Positions 27,083-36,496 of a DNA stretch of 64,000 nucleotides are shown here, one piece after another (the stretch's first letter is position 1; every line of letters begins with the position of its first letter). This DNA is from Arcanobacterium canis (GTDB lineage Bacteria > Actinomycetota > Actinomycetes > Actinomycetales > Actinomycetaceae). The stretch is from NCBI RefSeq assembly GCF_029625435.1, contig NZ_CP121208.1, forward strand, positions 1,116,001 through 1,180,000, in the 5' to 3' direction. The notes under the pieces are model-generated. The model was given only the letters and a program-made list of their open reading frames with translations, ran no database searches and was not told the DNA's origin. The position numbers were made by a program, and so were the translations under genes.

Positions 27083-28530
27083 GAGCGAACCTTCTCAACC
27101 GCCTCGCGAAACTTTTCGCCACGATCAGCGTAGGACGCGAACTGGTCCATCGACGCCGACGCTGGAGCCATCAGAACCGTCTGACCAGCGGTTGCCCGTT
27201 CGTAAGCCCACGCCACAGCGTCATCCATCGGTGTTGACGAATTAGGATTGACGTAGTGGATCGGAAGCTCACTCCCTGCGAGCGCTTCTTTCCACGGCTG
27301 TTGGTCAGTGCCAATGACGACGACTCCCGCTAGCTTGTTGCGGACAGAGACGACAAGCGGGGCAAAATGTGCGCCTTTAGCCTGGCCACCCACAATCCAG
27401 ATCACTGATCCGTCATTTTGGGCGCGAAGAGAAGCGCGAGCCGCATGAGCGTTCGTCGCCTTTGAATCATCGACGTATCGAACACCGTCAATCGTGGCAA
27501 CCAGTTCGATGCGGTGGTGACCGGGCTGATACGACCGTAAGCCGCGCCGGATATTCTCCGGAGAAATCCCAATGGCGAGTGCAAGACCAGCGGCCGCCAT
27601 TGCATCCTTCATCATGTGTACCGGCAGATCGCTGCCTTCAGGTGCGAGATGTTCAATATCAGCGACAGTGAAAATCTCAGCTGCGTGAGTGTAGCGCTGA
27701 GGAGTGAAGGCACGATCAACGACGACGTCGTCAACTAGCCCAATCTGTCCGACAGACGGCACTGCGAGCGTCAGTCCAACCGCTCGCGCACCATCGACGA
27801 CGTCGGCGTCGTCAAGCATTTCTTGTACCTCGGCGTCGCCGACAGGATATAGGCAAGCGACTTGGGCGCGATTGTAAACATTGGCCTTCGCATCATGGTA
27901 TTCGCGACGAGTGTTGTGCCATTCAAGGTGATCATCGTCGATATTCAGACATACCGACGCTGTTGGCGACATCGACGACGTTGCTGCTAGCTGGAATGAC
28001 GACAGCTCGAATGCGAAGGCATCTGGAGCATCTGCAGATTCGTCGCTGACAGCGGTGACAGCCGGATTGCCAACGTTGCCTACAGCGACTCCGCGCAGTC
28101 CGCCGTGTTGGAGAATCGACTCAAGCATTGTGGTCGTCGTTGTTTTTCCGTTTGTGCCGGTAATAGCGAGCCACGGAGCAAATGTTCCATCTGGACGTTG
28201 CGCACGCAAACGCCAGGCAAGCTCGATTTCTGACCAGACGGGTACTGCACTGGCACGAAGCGCTGCCCATTCCGGCCCGCTTTGTCGGAATGCCGGCGCG
28301 ATAACAACGACGTCGGGGTGCCAGTCAAGCAAGGCAGCAACCAGAGCTTCGCCGTCGGGATCCGAACCACCCTCGGCGTCGAACATCTCAACGGCTTCGC
28401 TTCGCGAGTCCCATACCGACAACTGCGCCTGCGTATGAGCGCGCAGCGCCTCAAAAGCGGCTTTTCCTGATTTACCAAGGCCAAGGATGCCAATGCGCTT
28501 GTGCGCAAAATCTGGCGCGGTGGGGATCAT
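27079..28530 (-). CDS. murD: UDP-MurNAc-L-alanine--D-glutamate ligase
   Basis: Adds D-Glu to the stem peptide. From the ATG at 28530 the protein has 483 residues (MIPTAPDFAHKRIGILGLGK). The ATP loop AITGTNGKTTTTTMLES, the LNIDDDHLEWH motif and the C-terminal YVDDSKATNAHAARASL are standard for the family. The 28530 start overlaps the mraY stop in the ATGA style seen throughout the cluster. An in-frame ATG 15 bp upstream (28545) is the alternative. Confidence 0.95.
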   Translation of the reverse strand: MIPTAPDFAHKRIGILGLGKSGKAAFEALRAHTQAQLSVWDSRSEAVEMFDAEGGSDPDGEALVAALLDWHPDVVVIAPAFRQSGPEWAALRASAVPVWSEIELAWRLRAQRPDGTFAPWLAITGTNGKTTTTTMLESILQHGGLRGVAVGNVGNPAVTAVSDESADAPDAFAFELSSFQLAATSSMSPTASVCLNIDDDHLEWHNTRREYHDAKANVYNRAQVACLYPVGDAEVQEMLDDADVVDGARAVGLTLAVPSVGQIGLVDDVVVDRAFTPQRYTHAAEIFTVADIEHLAPEGSDLPVHMMKDAMAAAGLALAIGISPENIRRGLRSYQPGHHRIELVATIDGVRYVDDSKATNAHAARASLRAQNDGSVIWIVGGQAKGAHFAPLVVSVRNKLAGVVVIGTDQQPWKEALAGSELPIHYVNPNSSTPMDDAVAWAYERATAGQTVLMAPASASMDQFASYADRGEKFREAVEKVRS

Positions 28531-29612
28531 TGCTTTGCCAACCATTCTGTGTAAAACAGGCCCAATCCTGCTGCAACAAACAAAATCTGAATCAGCCAGA
28601 AGCGGACCACGATCGTGACCTCTTTCCAGCCTTTGAGCTCAAAATGGTGATGCAACGGAGCCATACGGAACACTCGTCGGCCAGTCGCCTTAAACATTCC
28701 CACCTGGATAACGTCAGAGAAAACGATGACGACGAAAAGTCCGCCCAGAACAACAGCAAGGATCTGCGTTTGGGTCAGAATCGATACACCGGCAAAAGCT
28801 GCACCCAAAGCAAGCGATCCTGTATCACCCATAAAGATCTGAGCCGGAGAAGTGTTGTGCCATAAAAAACCAAGCAGGGCGCCCACAAGAGCTGCCGTGA
28901 AAATCGCAATATCACGCGGATCACGAACGGAGTAGCAACCGGGTGCCGCCCCGAGAACTGCGTGGCACGCTTGGTAGGACTGCCAGATTGACACCACAGA
29001 GTATGCGGTGAAAGCAATAATTGAGGCACCTGTGGCAAGGCCGTCAAGACCGTCAGTCAGGTTCACGCCGTTAGACCAAGCTGTTATGAGAAAATTTCCC
29101 CAAATAACGAACAGGATGACCCCAAGGGTGACACCAGCGAACGCCAGGTTCAGCGGAGTAGCACGCACAATCGAAATCGCAGTGGAACCGGGGGTTCGTC
29201 CCAAGTGGTCGTGGAATTGCAAAGCAAGCACCGTAAAAATAATGCCAACGAGGCCCTGACCAGCAATCTTCTTCATTGGCGTCAGCCCCAAAGAGCGCTC
29301 GCGCGAAACTTTAGTGAAATCGTCGGCGAAACCTACCAGGCCCATTCCCACTGTAAGGAAAACAAGAAGGTAACCCGAGGCGCGCGGAGCACGCCCAGTG
29401 AGAAGATTGGCCACAAAGTAGCCCAGGACTGCGGCCACAATGAATACAAGGCCACCCATCGTCGGGGTGCCGCGCTTGACTTGATGCGATGTTGGACCGT
29501 CGTCGCGAATGAACTGACCGTACTGGCGTTTATGGAGAAAGCGGATGAAGGCGGGCGTGCCGAACAAGGTCACGACCAGGGAGAATGCAACCGCAATCAA
29601 AATCGAAACCAT
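28527..29612 (-). CDS. mraY: Phospho-MurNAc-pentapeptide translocase
   Basis: Transfers phospho-MurNAc-pentapeptide onto undecaprenyl phosphate to form lipid I. The 361 residues contain about ten membrane helices and the conserved pieces GTPTMGGLVFI, GFADDFTKVSRERSLGL, NLTDGLDGLATG and FMGDTGSLALGAAFAG, which hold the catalytic aspartates, plus APLHHHFELKGWKE near the end. It lies 3 bp after murF. Confidence 0.97.
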   Translation of the reverse strand: MVSILIAVAFSLVVTLFGTPAFIRFLHKRQYGQFIRDDGPTSHQVKRGTPTMGGLVFIVAAVLGYFVANLLTGRAPRASGYLLVFLTVGMGLVGFADDFTKVSRERSLGLTPMKKIAGQGLVGIIFTVLALQFHDHLGRTPGSTAISIVRATPLNLAFAGVTLGVILFVIWGNFLITAWSNGVNLTDGLDGLATGASIIAFTAYSVVSIWQSYQACHAVLGAAPGCYSVRDPRDIAIFTAALVGALLGFLWHNTSPAQIFMGDTGSLALGAAFAGVSILTQTQILAVVLGGLFVVIVFSDVIQVGMFKATGRRVFRMAPLHHHFELKGWKEVTIVVRFWLIQILFVAAGLGLFYTEWLAKQ

Positions 29613-29615
29613 CTG

Positions 29616-31004
29616 TTACTTCCCCTTGTACGCATCGGCAATAGTCCACACACGGGATCCGTTTGAACCCTTGAGTAAGACTACGTCACCCGGACTCAGG
29701 ATCGTGGAAAGTACACTCCCTGCACTCGCCGCGTCAGTGAGCATAGCGGTACGCCCGCGGGTGTGAAGTTCGTCAACCAACGGTGCCATTTCCTCTCCGA
29801 CTCCGACGACGACGTCGATATTGCGTTGAGCGACGTAGGCTCCAAGATTCCGATGCTCACTTTCGCTCATCTGTCCAAGCTCAAGCATCGAGCCCAAAAC
29901 TGCAACGGTTCGTTTACCTGCACCGATCTGTACCAATGTGTCGAGGCCAGACCGCATTGAATCAGGATTGGCATTGTAGGAGTCATCAATGATGGTCATG
30001 GAATCAGCCTCGAACACGTCCATGCGATGGGCACTGGCTGGACCAGTGGAGTTGAGTACGTCAACGATCTGATCAAACGGTACGTCAAGCTGAAGCGCAC
30101 CACTTGCTGCGGCGAGAGCATTTGCCACATGGTGAGCGCCAACCAAACGTAAGCTCACTCGAGCATGTTCCTCACCGGCACTGAGAGTGAATGTGGCACG
30201 CGAGTCCGCTCCAACTTCAATGTCGCTGGCCATGACGTCGCCATGACCAGCTTTCGAAAATGTCACAACGGGAGTGTGGGCAAGTTGAGCCATGGCAGCC
30301 ACGCGTGGGTCGTCAGCATTGAGCACAACGACGCCACCTGGTGCCGTTCCGGTGACAAGTTCACTCTTAGCTTTGGCGACATTCTCAATCCCGCCAAACT
30401 CGCCCAAGTGGGCTCGGGCCACGATGAGCACGATTGCGACATCCGGCGGAGCGATCGACGTCAAATATTCGATGTTGCCGATGTGATCGGCTCCCATTTC
30501 ACACACAAGTGTCGCCGTTTCAGTGTCAGCACGCAGAACAGTCAACGGCATTCCAAGTTCGTTGTTGAACGACCCCGGAGGTGCGACGACTGGGCCGCGG
30601 TGTGTACACATTGCTGCGAGCAGATCCTTCGTCGTCGTTTTTCCAACCGAACCGGTGACGGCAACAACCTTGAAATCGCGGCGTCCACATTCACGTAGCA
30701 AACGCAAGTTCTCCCGAGCTAAGTCACCCAATGCGCTGATGACGTCGGTGACCCCAATGACAGCTGAAGGGTCGGCACCGCTAGCAACCGCGGCGTCGGC
30801 ATCCGACGTCACAACGCCAACTGCTCCTGCAGCGAGAGCCTGGCCGGCAAAATCATTGCCGTTCACGCGATCCCCTTGAATGGCGACGAAGATGTCACCT
30901 TCCTTAACCGTGCGATTATCGGTGGACACGCCTGTCACAGCCACATCCGACTCGTGATGCGAGCCGACCGCGCGCGCCACTTGTGCAAGAGTCATCTGGA
31001 TCAT
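29616..31004 (-). CDS. murF: UDP-MurNAc-tripeptide--D-Ala-D-Ala ligase
   Basis: Adds the D-Ala-D-Ala dipeptide. The 462 residues carry the Mur substrate domain (VTGVSTDNRTVKEGDIFVAI), ATP loop AVTGSVGKTTTKDLLAA and the MurF-type segment TIIDDSYNANPDSMRSGLDT. SxGKTTTKD in place of TNGKTTT is usual for MurF. It overlaps murE by 4 bp. No ddl gene for D-Ala-D-Ala synthesis is in the window. Confidence 0.96.
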   Translation of the reverse strand: MIQMTLAQVARAVGSHHESDVAVTGVSTDNRTVKEGDIFVAIQGDRVNGNDFAGQALAAGAVGVVTSDADAAVASGADPSAVIGVTDVISALGDLARENLRLLRECGRRDFKVVAVTGSVGKTTTKDLLAAMCTHRGPVVAPPGSFNNELGMPLTVLRADTETATLVCEMGADHIGNIEYLTSIAPPDVAIVLIVARAHLGEFGGIENVAKAKSELVTGTAPGGVVVLNADDPRVAAMAQLAHTPVVTFSKAGHGDVMASDIEVGADSRATFTLSAGEEHARVSLRLVGAHHVANALAAASGALQLDVPFDQIVDVLNSTGPASAHRMDVFEADSMTIIDDSYNANPDSMRSGLDTLVQIGAGKRTVAVLGSMLELGQMSESEHRNLGAYVAQRNIDVVVGVGEEMAPLVDELHTRGRTAMLTDAASAGSVLSTILSPGDVVLLKGSNGSRVWTIADAYKGK

Positions 31005-32500
31005 TGCTCGTTTTTCTCCTTCACGCAGGTTCGTGCAACCTCGCGGTCATCGATATCGATAAAAAAGTCTCCATAGTTTTGAGTAGTCTCATGCCCACGA
31101 CCAGCTAATAACACCGTATCAGCTGGACCAGCGTAGTCTATCGCCCACCGAATCGCCTCGCGGCGATCCGCAATCTCACGCCACTGCGCTCCCTCGACGA
31201 TCCCGGAGATCAGATCGCGTCGAATAGCCCCAGGATCTTCATAGTGGGGATCATCGTCTGTAATCACCGTCAGATCGGCACGTTCGGAGACAACGCGCGC
31301 CATCGCTGGGCGTTTCCCTTTATCGCGATCTCCCGCTGATCCGGTGACGACGATGAGTCGCCCATCCACGGTTCCCAGCCCATCCATTGCCTTGGCGAGA
31401 GCATCTTCATTGTGGGCAAAATCCACTACGACCCGTGGCTGGCGTGCGACGACCTCCATCCGCCCGGGGACGATAGGAGAAATTCCGTCGGCGACAACGG
31501 CACAAAGTTCGTCAAATGACACGCCGCTTTCCACAACCATTGCAATTGCCAGAGCAGCATTGGCCACATTGAATATTGCGGGAAGCGTCACTGAGGTGCG
31601 CATATGGCGGCCGGTTGGATCAGTGAGTGTAAATGAGTGCCCATGTTCAGCCTCGATAATCTCACTGACATTCCACCCACCTGGTGCAGCATTGCCATGT
31701 AGCGAAAGCGCAACGACGCCGTCTCGTTCCCTACTCACTTCATCAAAAAGGCGCTGTCCATACTTGTCATCAACTGTGATGACACAGCGCGAGGAGTTTG
31801 CAGTATCGAAAAGGGCCTTTTTCGCCGCGAAATAATCTTCAAATGTCTCATGAAAATCCAAATGATCCTGAGTCAGGTTGGTAAAACCAGCAACAGTGAA
31901 ACAAATGGGGCGTGTACGTCCCTGAGCAAGAGCGTGAGAAGACACCTCCATGACGAGGTCCGTTCCACCGCGCTCACGCAGAACTTCAAGCGTGGCTTGA
32001 AGCTCATCAGGTTGCGGCGTGGTCATGCGAGCAGGAAAAGTCTGCCCCGCGAGCCGAAGCTCAACCGTTCCGATCAGTCCCGTCGTCGCGCCCAGTTTGC
32101 TCAGAATCGAATCGATCATGAAAGTTGTGGTTGTCTTCCCGTTCGTACCGGTGACGGCAAACGAGCGCAGGTGCCTTGCCGGCATACCGTACGCTGCTGC
32201 AGCGAGCGTCCCGGCAATTGCCGCGACGTCAGGAACCACAATCACTGGAACACTGAGATCTCCCGCAATCTGCGCGCCTTCAGCATCTGTCACGACGGCG
32301 ACAGCTCCAGCATCGACTGCGTCGGATGCGAAGCGCGCGGCATGAACACGCTCGCCAGGCATCGCAATGAAGAGATCCCCGCTGCGCACAGCCCGGTTAT
32401 CCATCACCGCACCTGTGATGTGTAGATCGGGTGAAGAAGCGCCAACTAATTTCGCAAGATCACTTAACAAAATCGACGGTGTATGGTCACTTCGCAACAT
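31001..32500 (-). CDS. murE: UDP-MurNAc-tripeptide synthetase MurE, probably L-Lys or L-Orn specific
   Basis: Adds the third stem-peptide residue. The 499 residues include the substrate domain (AVMDNRAVRSGDLFIAMPGE), ATP loop AVTGTNGKTTTTFMI, MEVSSHALAQGR and VVVDFAHNEDALAKAMDG. The loop that reads DNPR in diaminopimelate-adding MurE is here DDPH (residues 416-419, TDDDPHYEDPGAI). Family knowledge ties DNPR to meso-DAP, so another diamino acid, probably L-lysine as in Arcanobacterium relatives, is inferred. The start at 32500 overlaps ftsI by 14 bp. Confidence 0.95.
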   Translation of the reverse strand: MLRSDHTPSILLSDLAKLVGASSPDLHITGAVMDNRAVRSGDLFIAMPGERVHAARFASDAVDAGAVAVVTDAEGAQIAGDLSVPVIVVPDVAAIAGTLAAAAYGMPARHLRSFAVTGTNGKTTTTFMIDSILSKLGATTGLIGTVELRLAGQTFPARMTTPQPDELQATLEVLRERGGTDLVMEVSSHALAQGRTRPICFTVAGFTNLTQDHLDFHETFEDYFAAKKALFDTANSSRCVITVDDKYGQRLFDEVSRERDGVVALSLHGNAAPGGWNVSEIIEAEHGHSFTLTDPTGRHMRTSVTLPAIFNVANAALAIAMVVESGVSFDELCAVVADGISPIVPGRMEVVARQPRVVVDFAHNEDALAKAMDGLGTVDGRLIVVTGSAGDRDKGKRPAMARVVSERADLTVITDDDPHYEDPGAIRRDLISGIVEGAQWREIADRREAIRWAIDYAGPADTVLLAGRGHETTQNYGDFFIDIDDREVARTCVKEKNEQ

Positions 32501-34355
32501 GCATTTCAGCTTTCGTCCAGGGGAACTTCTTCAGCGGTTGTGTCGAGGGTGGTACTTGACGCTGTCGCATGGCAAAACTTGCGATCTTCGAAAAAACAGG
32601 AGCGGCAACCTCACCGCCATAGCCAGGCGGCGGTTGGTTTGAGACAGCAACCGCAACGGCAATTTGAGGTTTCTCAGCAGGGATAAGGCCAACGAAAGAT
32701 CCAACACGTTGGGTGAGCTTGCCATTCGCATCCGGAACCTGTGCAGTTCCAGTCTTTCCAGCAACGTTGTAGCCATCGACACGAGCAAGCGGTGCCGTTG
32801 ATCCCGGTTGCGTAACAGCCTGCATCATCGCGACCATCGTGGCAGCCGATTCCTTCGAGATCACCTGCATCGATTTTCCGACGGGCTTCGGGGTGAATTT
32901 CCCCTCCCGATCATAGGTTCCCTCGACAAGATGAAGGGGAACCTTGACCCCACCATTGCCGATAATGGAGACCATCTGCGCAAGTTGCATCGGGGTAGCG
33001 GCCCAGCCTTGACCAAACATGGTGGTGTAATGCTCGCGGTTTCCCCACGATTTGTAGTGACGCAAAATGCCCTTCGACTCACCCGGTAATTCGATGCCGG
33101 TAGGAGAACCAAGGCCAAACTTCGTCATATAGTCGTAGCGAACCTTGTCATCAAGCGTATCGCCAATCTGAACCAAGCCTGAGTTATACGACAGCGCCAA
33201 AATACCTGCGGTAGTCATCATCTGCGTCGGATGAGGATCGTTGTCATGGATCAACTCACCGTTCGGCATACGTCGGTTCGATGAGACGAGGAATGCGGAG
33301 AGAGGGTTGACGGTCTTCTGATCAATTGCCGATGCGAAGGTCATGACCTTGCCAGTGGACCCCGGTTCAACGACGGCGGAGACTGCGCGTGAATTCAGAT
33401 GAGACGGATCTGCGGCAGCCAGATTACCCGGGTCTGGCTCATGAGAGTCAGCCAGAGCGATCACTCGGCCAGTGCCAATTTCGACTGCGACTGCGGCCCC
33501 CCATTTTGCTCCAAAACGATCAACAGATTCTTGGATTGCTTCCTGGGCAACTTTTTGCAGGTCACGATCAATCGTCAGTTTCACGTCACCCCCATCGACC
33601 GCCGGCACCTCTTTATTTGTCCCTTGAGGAAAAACGGTTCCTGCTGGACCGACTTCAATCGTGAGTTGCCCAGATTTTCCTGAAAGCGTTGAGTTCGCCC
33701 ACTGTTCGATTCCCGCTCGTCCAACGACTTCCGTGGACTTATCTGTTTGCCCCACGTATCCAAGGACTGTTCCTGCAATGTTGCCGTTGGGATAGGAGCG
33801 TTGCATAAAGCGTTCCGGATAAATTCCACGGATACCTAACGCATTGATTTCGCGCCATTTTTCAGGCGAGATGTCTGATGCGACAAGCCCCCACTGAGTC
33901 TTCTTCTGACCGCCGATGAGGATGCCACCGAGTTCCGCACGATCCATGTCGAGGATGGGAGCTAGCTCCTTCGCTGCAAGAGCTGCTCCGGTGCCGATCA
34001 TTTCACCGGCGTCGCTGTATTTGGTGTACGTAGCAATTTCTGGCTGGTTCACTCGAACGTTATATCGCTCGATCGATGTCGCGAGAACTGCTCCGTGAGC
34101 GTCCAAAATATCGCCGCGCTTAGCTTCCTGAGTATAGGAGCGGGTGCGAAACTCTCGAGCTGTTGATGCCAGATCGTTCGCAACAAACACTTGCAGATAA
34201 AACAAACGTGAAGCGAGAATCAATAATGCCACCATGGCGATGGCAACGATCCGACGGAATCGAGTGTAGGTGACTTGCTCTTCCGGAGACTTAAACGATT
34301 CGGTTCCTGCAATTCGCCGCCGAAGGCTGTCGGTGATCACGTGCAGCTTCCCCAT
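32487..34355 (-). CDS. ftsI: Septal transpeptidase FtsI (class B penicillin-binding protein)
   Basis: Cross-links septal peptidoglycan, partner of FtsW. The 622 residues have a short cytoplasmic part, one membrane helix (about 36-56), a dimerisation domain beginning RSYTQEAKRGDILDAHGAVL, and the transpeptidase domain. Catalytic motifs are STGK with Ser333 and Lys336, SYN at 389-391 and KTGTAQ from residue 534. No PASTA repeats follow. It lies 8 bp after ftsL and runs 14 bp into murE. Confidence 0.96.
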   Translation of the reverse strand: MGKLHVITDSLRRRIAGTESFKSPEEQVTYTRFRRIVAIAMVALLILASRLFYLQVFVANDLASTAREFRTRSYTQEAKRGDILDAHGAVLATSIERYNVRVNQPEIATYTKYSDAGEMIGTGAALAAKELAPILDMDRAELGGILIGGQKKTQWGLVASDISPEKWREINALGIRGIYPERFMQRSYPNGNIAGTVLGYVGQTDKSTEVVGRAGIEQWANSTLSGKSGQLTIEVGPAGTVFPQGTNKEVPAVDGGDVKLTIDRDLQKVAQEAIQESVDRFGAKWGAAVAVEIGTGRVIALADSHEPDPGNLAAADPSHLNSRAVSAVVEPGSTGKVMTFASAIDQKTVNPLSAFLVSSNRRMPNGELIHDNDPHPTQMMTTAGILALSYNSGLVQIGDTLDDKVRYDYMTKFGLGSPTGIELPGESKGILRHYKSWGNREHYTTMFGQGWAATPMQLAQMVSIIGNGGVKVPLHLVEGTYDREGKFTPKPVGKSMQVISKESAATMVAMMQAVTQPGSTAPLARVDGYNVAGKTGTAQVPDANGKLTQRVGSFVGLIPAEKPQIAVAVAVSNQPPPGYGGEVAAPVFSKIASFAMRQRQVPPSTQPLKKFPWTKAEMHVAK

Positions 34356-34363
34356 CAGCTCCC

Positions 34364-34750
34364 CTACTTCTTTTGAGCGAACTCAGCAATCTTTCCGGTG
34401 TTCGGATCTAGGAACTTCGACGCCGTTGCCGGGGCCATTCCCAATTTCTTTGCTGCTTGTTCAAGGTTGGCAGGCGCAGAAACTGAAATTACTTCCTTCT
34501 CTAAGGTGGCTGCCTTCGCATCCGCCTCGTTGATCTGAACATTAATGTTCTTTAAATCGTACGCGCCCTGAACCATGAGTGTGTTGAGCTGGAATGCGAT
34601 ACCCATCGCACCGAGAAAAATTGCAGCACACAGCACGACTGTGCCAAAGAACCCACGTGCCGTGGCTGGTGTGGGGACGACAGAAAGTCCAGGAGCCGAA
34701 ATTACTGGGGAAACTTGGCGCGCGGGACGTGCCTTAGCAAGTGCAGTCAT
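34364..34750 (-). CDS. ftsL: FtsL-like small divisome protein
   Basis: 128 residues: a basic, Pro/Ala-rich cytoplasmic stretch (1-33), one membrane helix ([21 protein letters not shown], about 33-53) and an extracytoplasmic coiled coil ([20 protein letters not shown]). A Pro/Ala-rich end ([13 protein letters not shown]) follows. Sequence alone is weak for FtsL, but position between rsmH and ftsI and the topology are decisive. It overlaps rsmH by 4 bp. Confidence 0.88.
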   Translation of the reverse strand: MTALAKARPARQVSPVISAPGLSVVPTPATARGFFGTVVLCAAIFLGAMGIAFQLNTLMVQGAYDLKNINVQINEADAKAATLEKEVISVSAPANLEQAAKKLGMAPATASKFLDPNTGKIAEFAQKK

Positions 34751-35748
34751 TGAGCTACTCCTGAGGTCGTAAGTTTGATGTGCTCGGGCGTGGGCGCAGT
34801 CCTTTCAACTGCACGAAGTCTGACGGAGGCGCTACGCGGGTTGCGTTCGATTTCCTCGGCATCGGCTTTGATTGCGCCTCGTGTAAGCGAGACAAGAAAT
34901 GGTTTATGGTCCTCGAGTTCAACCGGAAGACCTGGAGGTGTTGAAGACACGAGACCACGACGCATCGCATCTTTCACGATGCGATCTTCGAGACTCTGAT
35001 ACGACTCCACAGCGAGGCGCCCTCCCACACGGAGCGCATCGATCGCTGCTGGAACCGCCGCTTCAAGAACACCGAGTTCATCGTTAACCGCCACACGCAA
35101 TGCTTGGAACGTACGCTTGGCTGGGTTTCCACCAGTTCGACGTGCAGCTGCTGGAATCGACTCGCGAACGATCTCTACTAACTGTCCGGTGCGCGTGATC
35201 GGAGCATTGTCACGTTCTCGGACAATGCGCATGGCAATCTTCTTGGCGAACTTTTCTTCGCCGTAACGGTGAAGGATACGAGCAATCTCCCCAGCCGACG
35301 CTGTTGCGAGAATATCTGCCGCAGTCCAAGGCATCGTGTTGTCCATTCTCATGTCGAGTGGAGCATCATGAGCATAGGAGAAGCCTCGCTCAACTTCATC
35401 AAGTTGAAGCGATGAGACACCCAGATCCATCAAGATGGCGTCAGCGCGGCCATCCACACCGTACTTCCGCGCCACGTCTGCTACGGCATCATAGGTTGCA
35501 TGAACTGGAATAAAGCGTTCCCCAAAACGTGACAAGCGATCCGATGCCAACGTGATCGCTTGTTGATCGCGATCAATACCCGCCACACGGATCTTCGGGA
35601 ATCGAGCTAAGAAAGCCTCGGTATGGCCTCCCATACCCAAGGTGCAATCAATGAGCAATGCTCCATCTGTCAAAGCGGGTGCAAGCAGAGCCACACAGGT
35701 TTCGAGAAGGACTGGCACGTGAAGTGCGTTGCCATCTGCGTCAGCCAT
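34747..35748 (-). CDS. rsmH: 16S rRNA (cytosine-1402 N4) methyltransferase
   Basis: SAM-dependent methylation of the ribosomal decoding centre. From the ATG at 35748 ([20 protein letters not shown]), preceded by GAAAGGAAC, it has 333 residues. Landmarks are [16 protein letters not shown] (SAM binding), [16 protein letters not shown] and the C-terminal [16 protein letters not shown]. An in-frame start 27 bp upstream is less well placed. Confidence 0.96.
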   Translation of the reverse strand: MADADGNALHVPVLLETCVALLAPALTDGALLIDCTLGMGGHTEAFLARFPKIRVAGIDRDQQAITLASDRLSRFGERFIPVHATYDAVADVARKYGVDGRADAILMDLGVSSLQLDEVERGFSYAHDAPLDMRMDNTMPWTAADILATASAGEIARILHRYGEEKFAKKIAMRIVRERDNAPITRTGQLVEIVRESIPAAARRTGGNPAKRTFQALRVAVNDELGVLEAAVPAAIDALRVGGRLAVESYQSLEDRIVKDAMRRGLVSSTPPGLPVELEDHKPFLVSLTRGAIKADAEEIERNPRSASVRLRAVERTAPTPEHIKLTTSGVAQ

Positions 35749-35783
35749 GTGCCGTTCCTTTCTTTCTGTCACCAATTAATCGC

Positions 35784-35835
35784 TTCCTCCCGGTGCCCTG
35801 AAGTCGGGGAATAACCGCAGGACACCGGGGAGGAA
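35784..35835 (-). other. Long hairpin between mraZ and rsmH
   Basis: TTCCTCCCGGTGCCCTG (35784-35800) pairs with CAGGACACCGGGGAGGAA (35818-35835) with one bulge and one wobble pair. A shorter internal pairing of CCCTG with CGGGG is also possible. It fills most of the 93-bp gap between the two genes and is not followed by a T-run on the transcribed strand. It may adjust mraZ expression relative to the rest of the cluster. Confidence 0.5.
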
Positions 35836-35841
35836 CGAAAT

Positions 35842-36273
35842 TTAGAAAACTCCAGGGATGAGTTCGTCTTCGCGGTTTGCGAAGTCAGATTCGTTGTCTG
35901 TCAAGTACGCGTTCCATGCCGCCGTATCCCAGATCTCAAGATGAGAACCAGAGCCGATCACTGACAGCTCCCGATCGAGACTCGCATAGGAGCGAAGCGC
36001 TGCGGGGATAGTGATGCGTCCTTGTTTATCAGGGATCTGATCGTCCGCACCCGAAAGAAAGATACGCGTATAGGAACGCGCTTCCTTCGAGGTGAGCGGG
36101 GCTTGCTGAAGTCGAGCGAGCACATCTTCGAATTCCGCCACGGGATAGACGTACAGACAGTGCTCTTGGCCTCGGGTAATCACCAAGCCAGAGGCAAGTT
36201 GATCGCGAAACTTGGCAGGGAGGATCAGCCTGCCCTTGACATCGAGCCTCGGCTCATAGGTTCCAAGGAACAT
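35842..36273 (-). CDS. mraZ: Transcriptional regulator MraZ
   Basis: 143-residue AbrB-like DNA-binding protein, first gene of the dcw cluster. Two SpoVT/AbrB half-domains are visible: [20 protein letters not shown] at the start and [20 protein letters not shown] in the middle. In other bacteria MraZ binds direct repeats upstream of its own gene; four such repeats are present here. GAAGGGGGTGAAGC precedes the ATG. Confidence 0.97.
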   Translation of the reverse strand: MFLGTYEPRLDVKGRLILPAKFRDQLASGLVITRGQEHCLYVYPVAEFEDVLARLQQAPLTSKEARSYTRIFLSGADDQIPDKQGRITIPAALRSYASLDRELSVIGSGSHLEIWDTAAWNAYLTDNESDFANREDELIPGVF

Positions 36274-36287
36274 GCTTCACCCCCTTC

Positions 36288-36322
36288 CTCAACTTCCCTC
36301 CACCTTACCCCACTTTGCCCCA
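36288..36322 (-). promoter_or_regulatory. MraZ operator: four direct repeats at 10-bp period
   Basis: On the minus strand, TGGGG (36318-36322), TGGGG (36308-36312), TGGAG (36298-36302) and TTGAG (36288-36292) follow each other at exactly 10-bp steps just upstream of mraZ. TGGGN boxes with 5-nt spacers are the published MraZ target in E. coli. The site suggests autoregulation of the whole division cluster. Confidence 0.85.
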
Positions 36323-36428
36323 CAATCAACATGTATGGCGCGTGTCGCACATGAATTATTCGCTTAATACCAGGGAAAAATCGGGTGGAGGGAAAATGAA
36401 CATTTCGCCACATTTACCGGCATAAAAT

Positions 36429-36457
36429 ATGGCTCAGAGGTGAGACCTCTGAGCCAT
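36429..36457 (-). terminator. Terminator after the DUF3040 gene
   Basis: ATGGCTCAGAGGT (36429-36441) and ACCTCTGAGCCAT (36445-36457) form a perfect 13-bp stem with a 3-nt loop. On the minus strand it is followed by ATTTTATG. It insulates the mraZ promoter from the upstream gene. The segment 36323-36428 should hold the mraZ promoter, but I see no clear -35/-10 pair. Confidence 0.8.
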
Positions 36458-36496
36458 AAAAGCCGAAAGAAAATTCCGGTGGAGGAAAGTGGAGGA

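Noticed and set aside
13542-36273. The dcw/dnaE block as a novel gene cluster
   Set aside because: Gene order is standard for actinobacteria, including the absence of ftsA and the wag31-lspA-rluD-dnaE tail.
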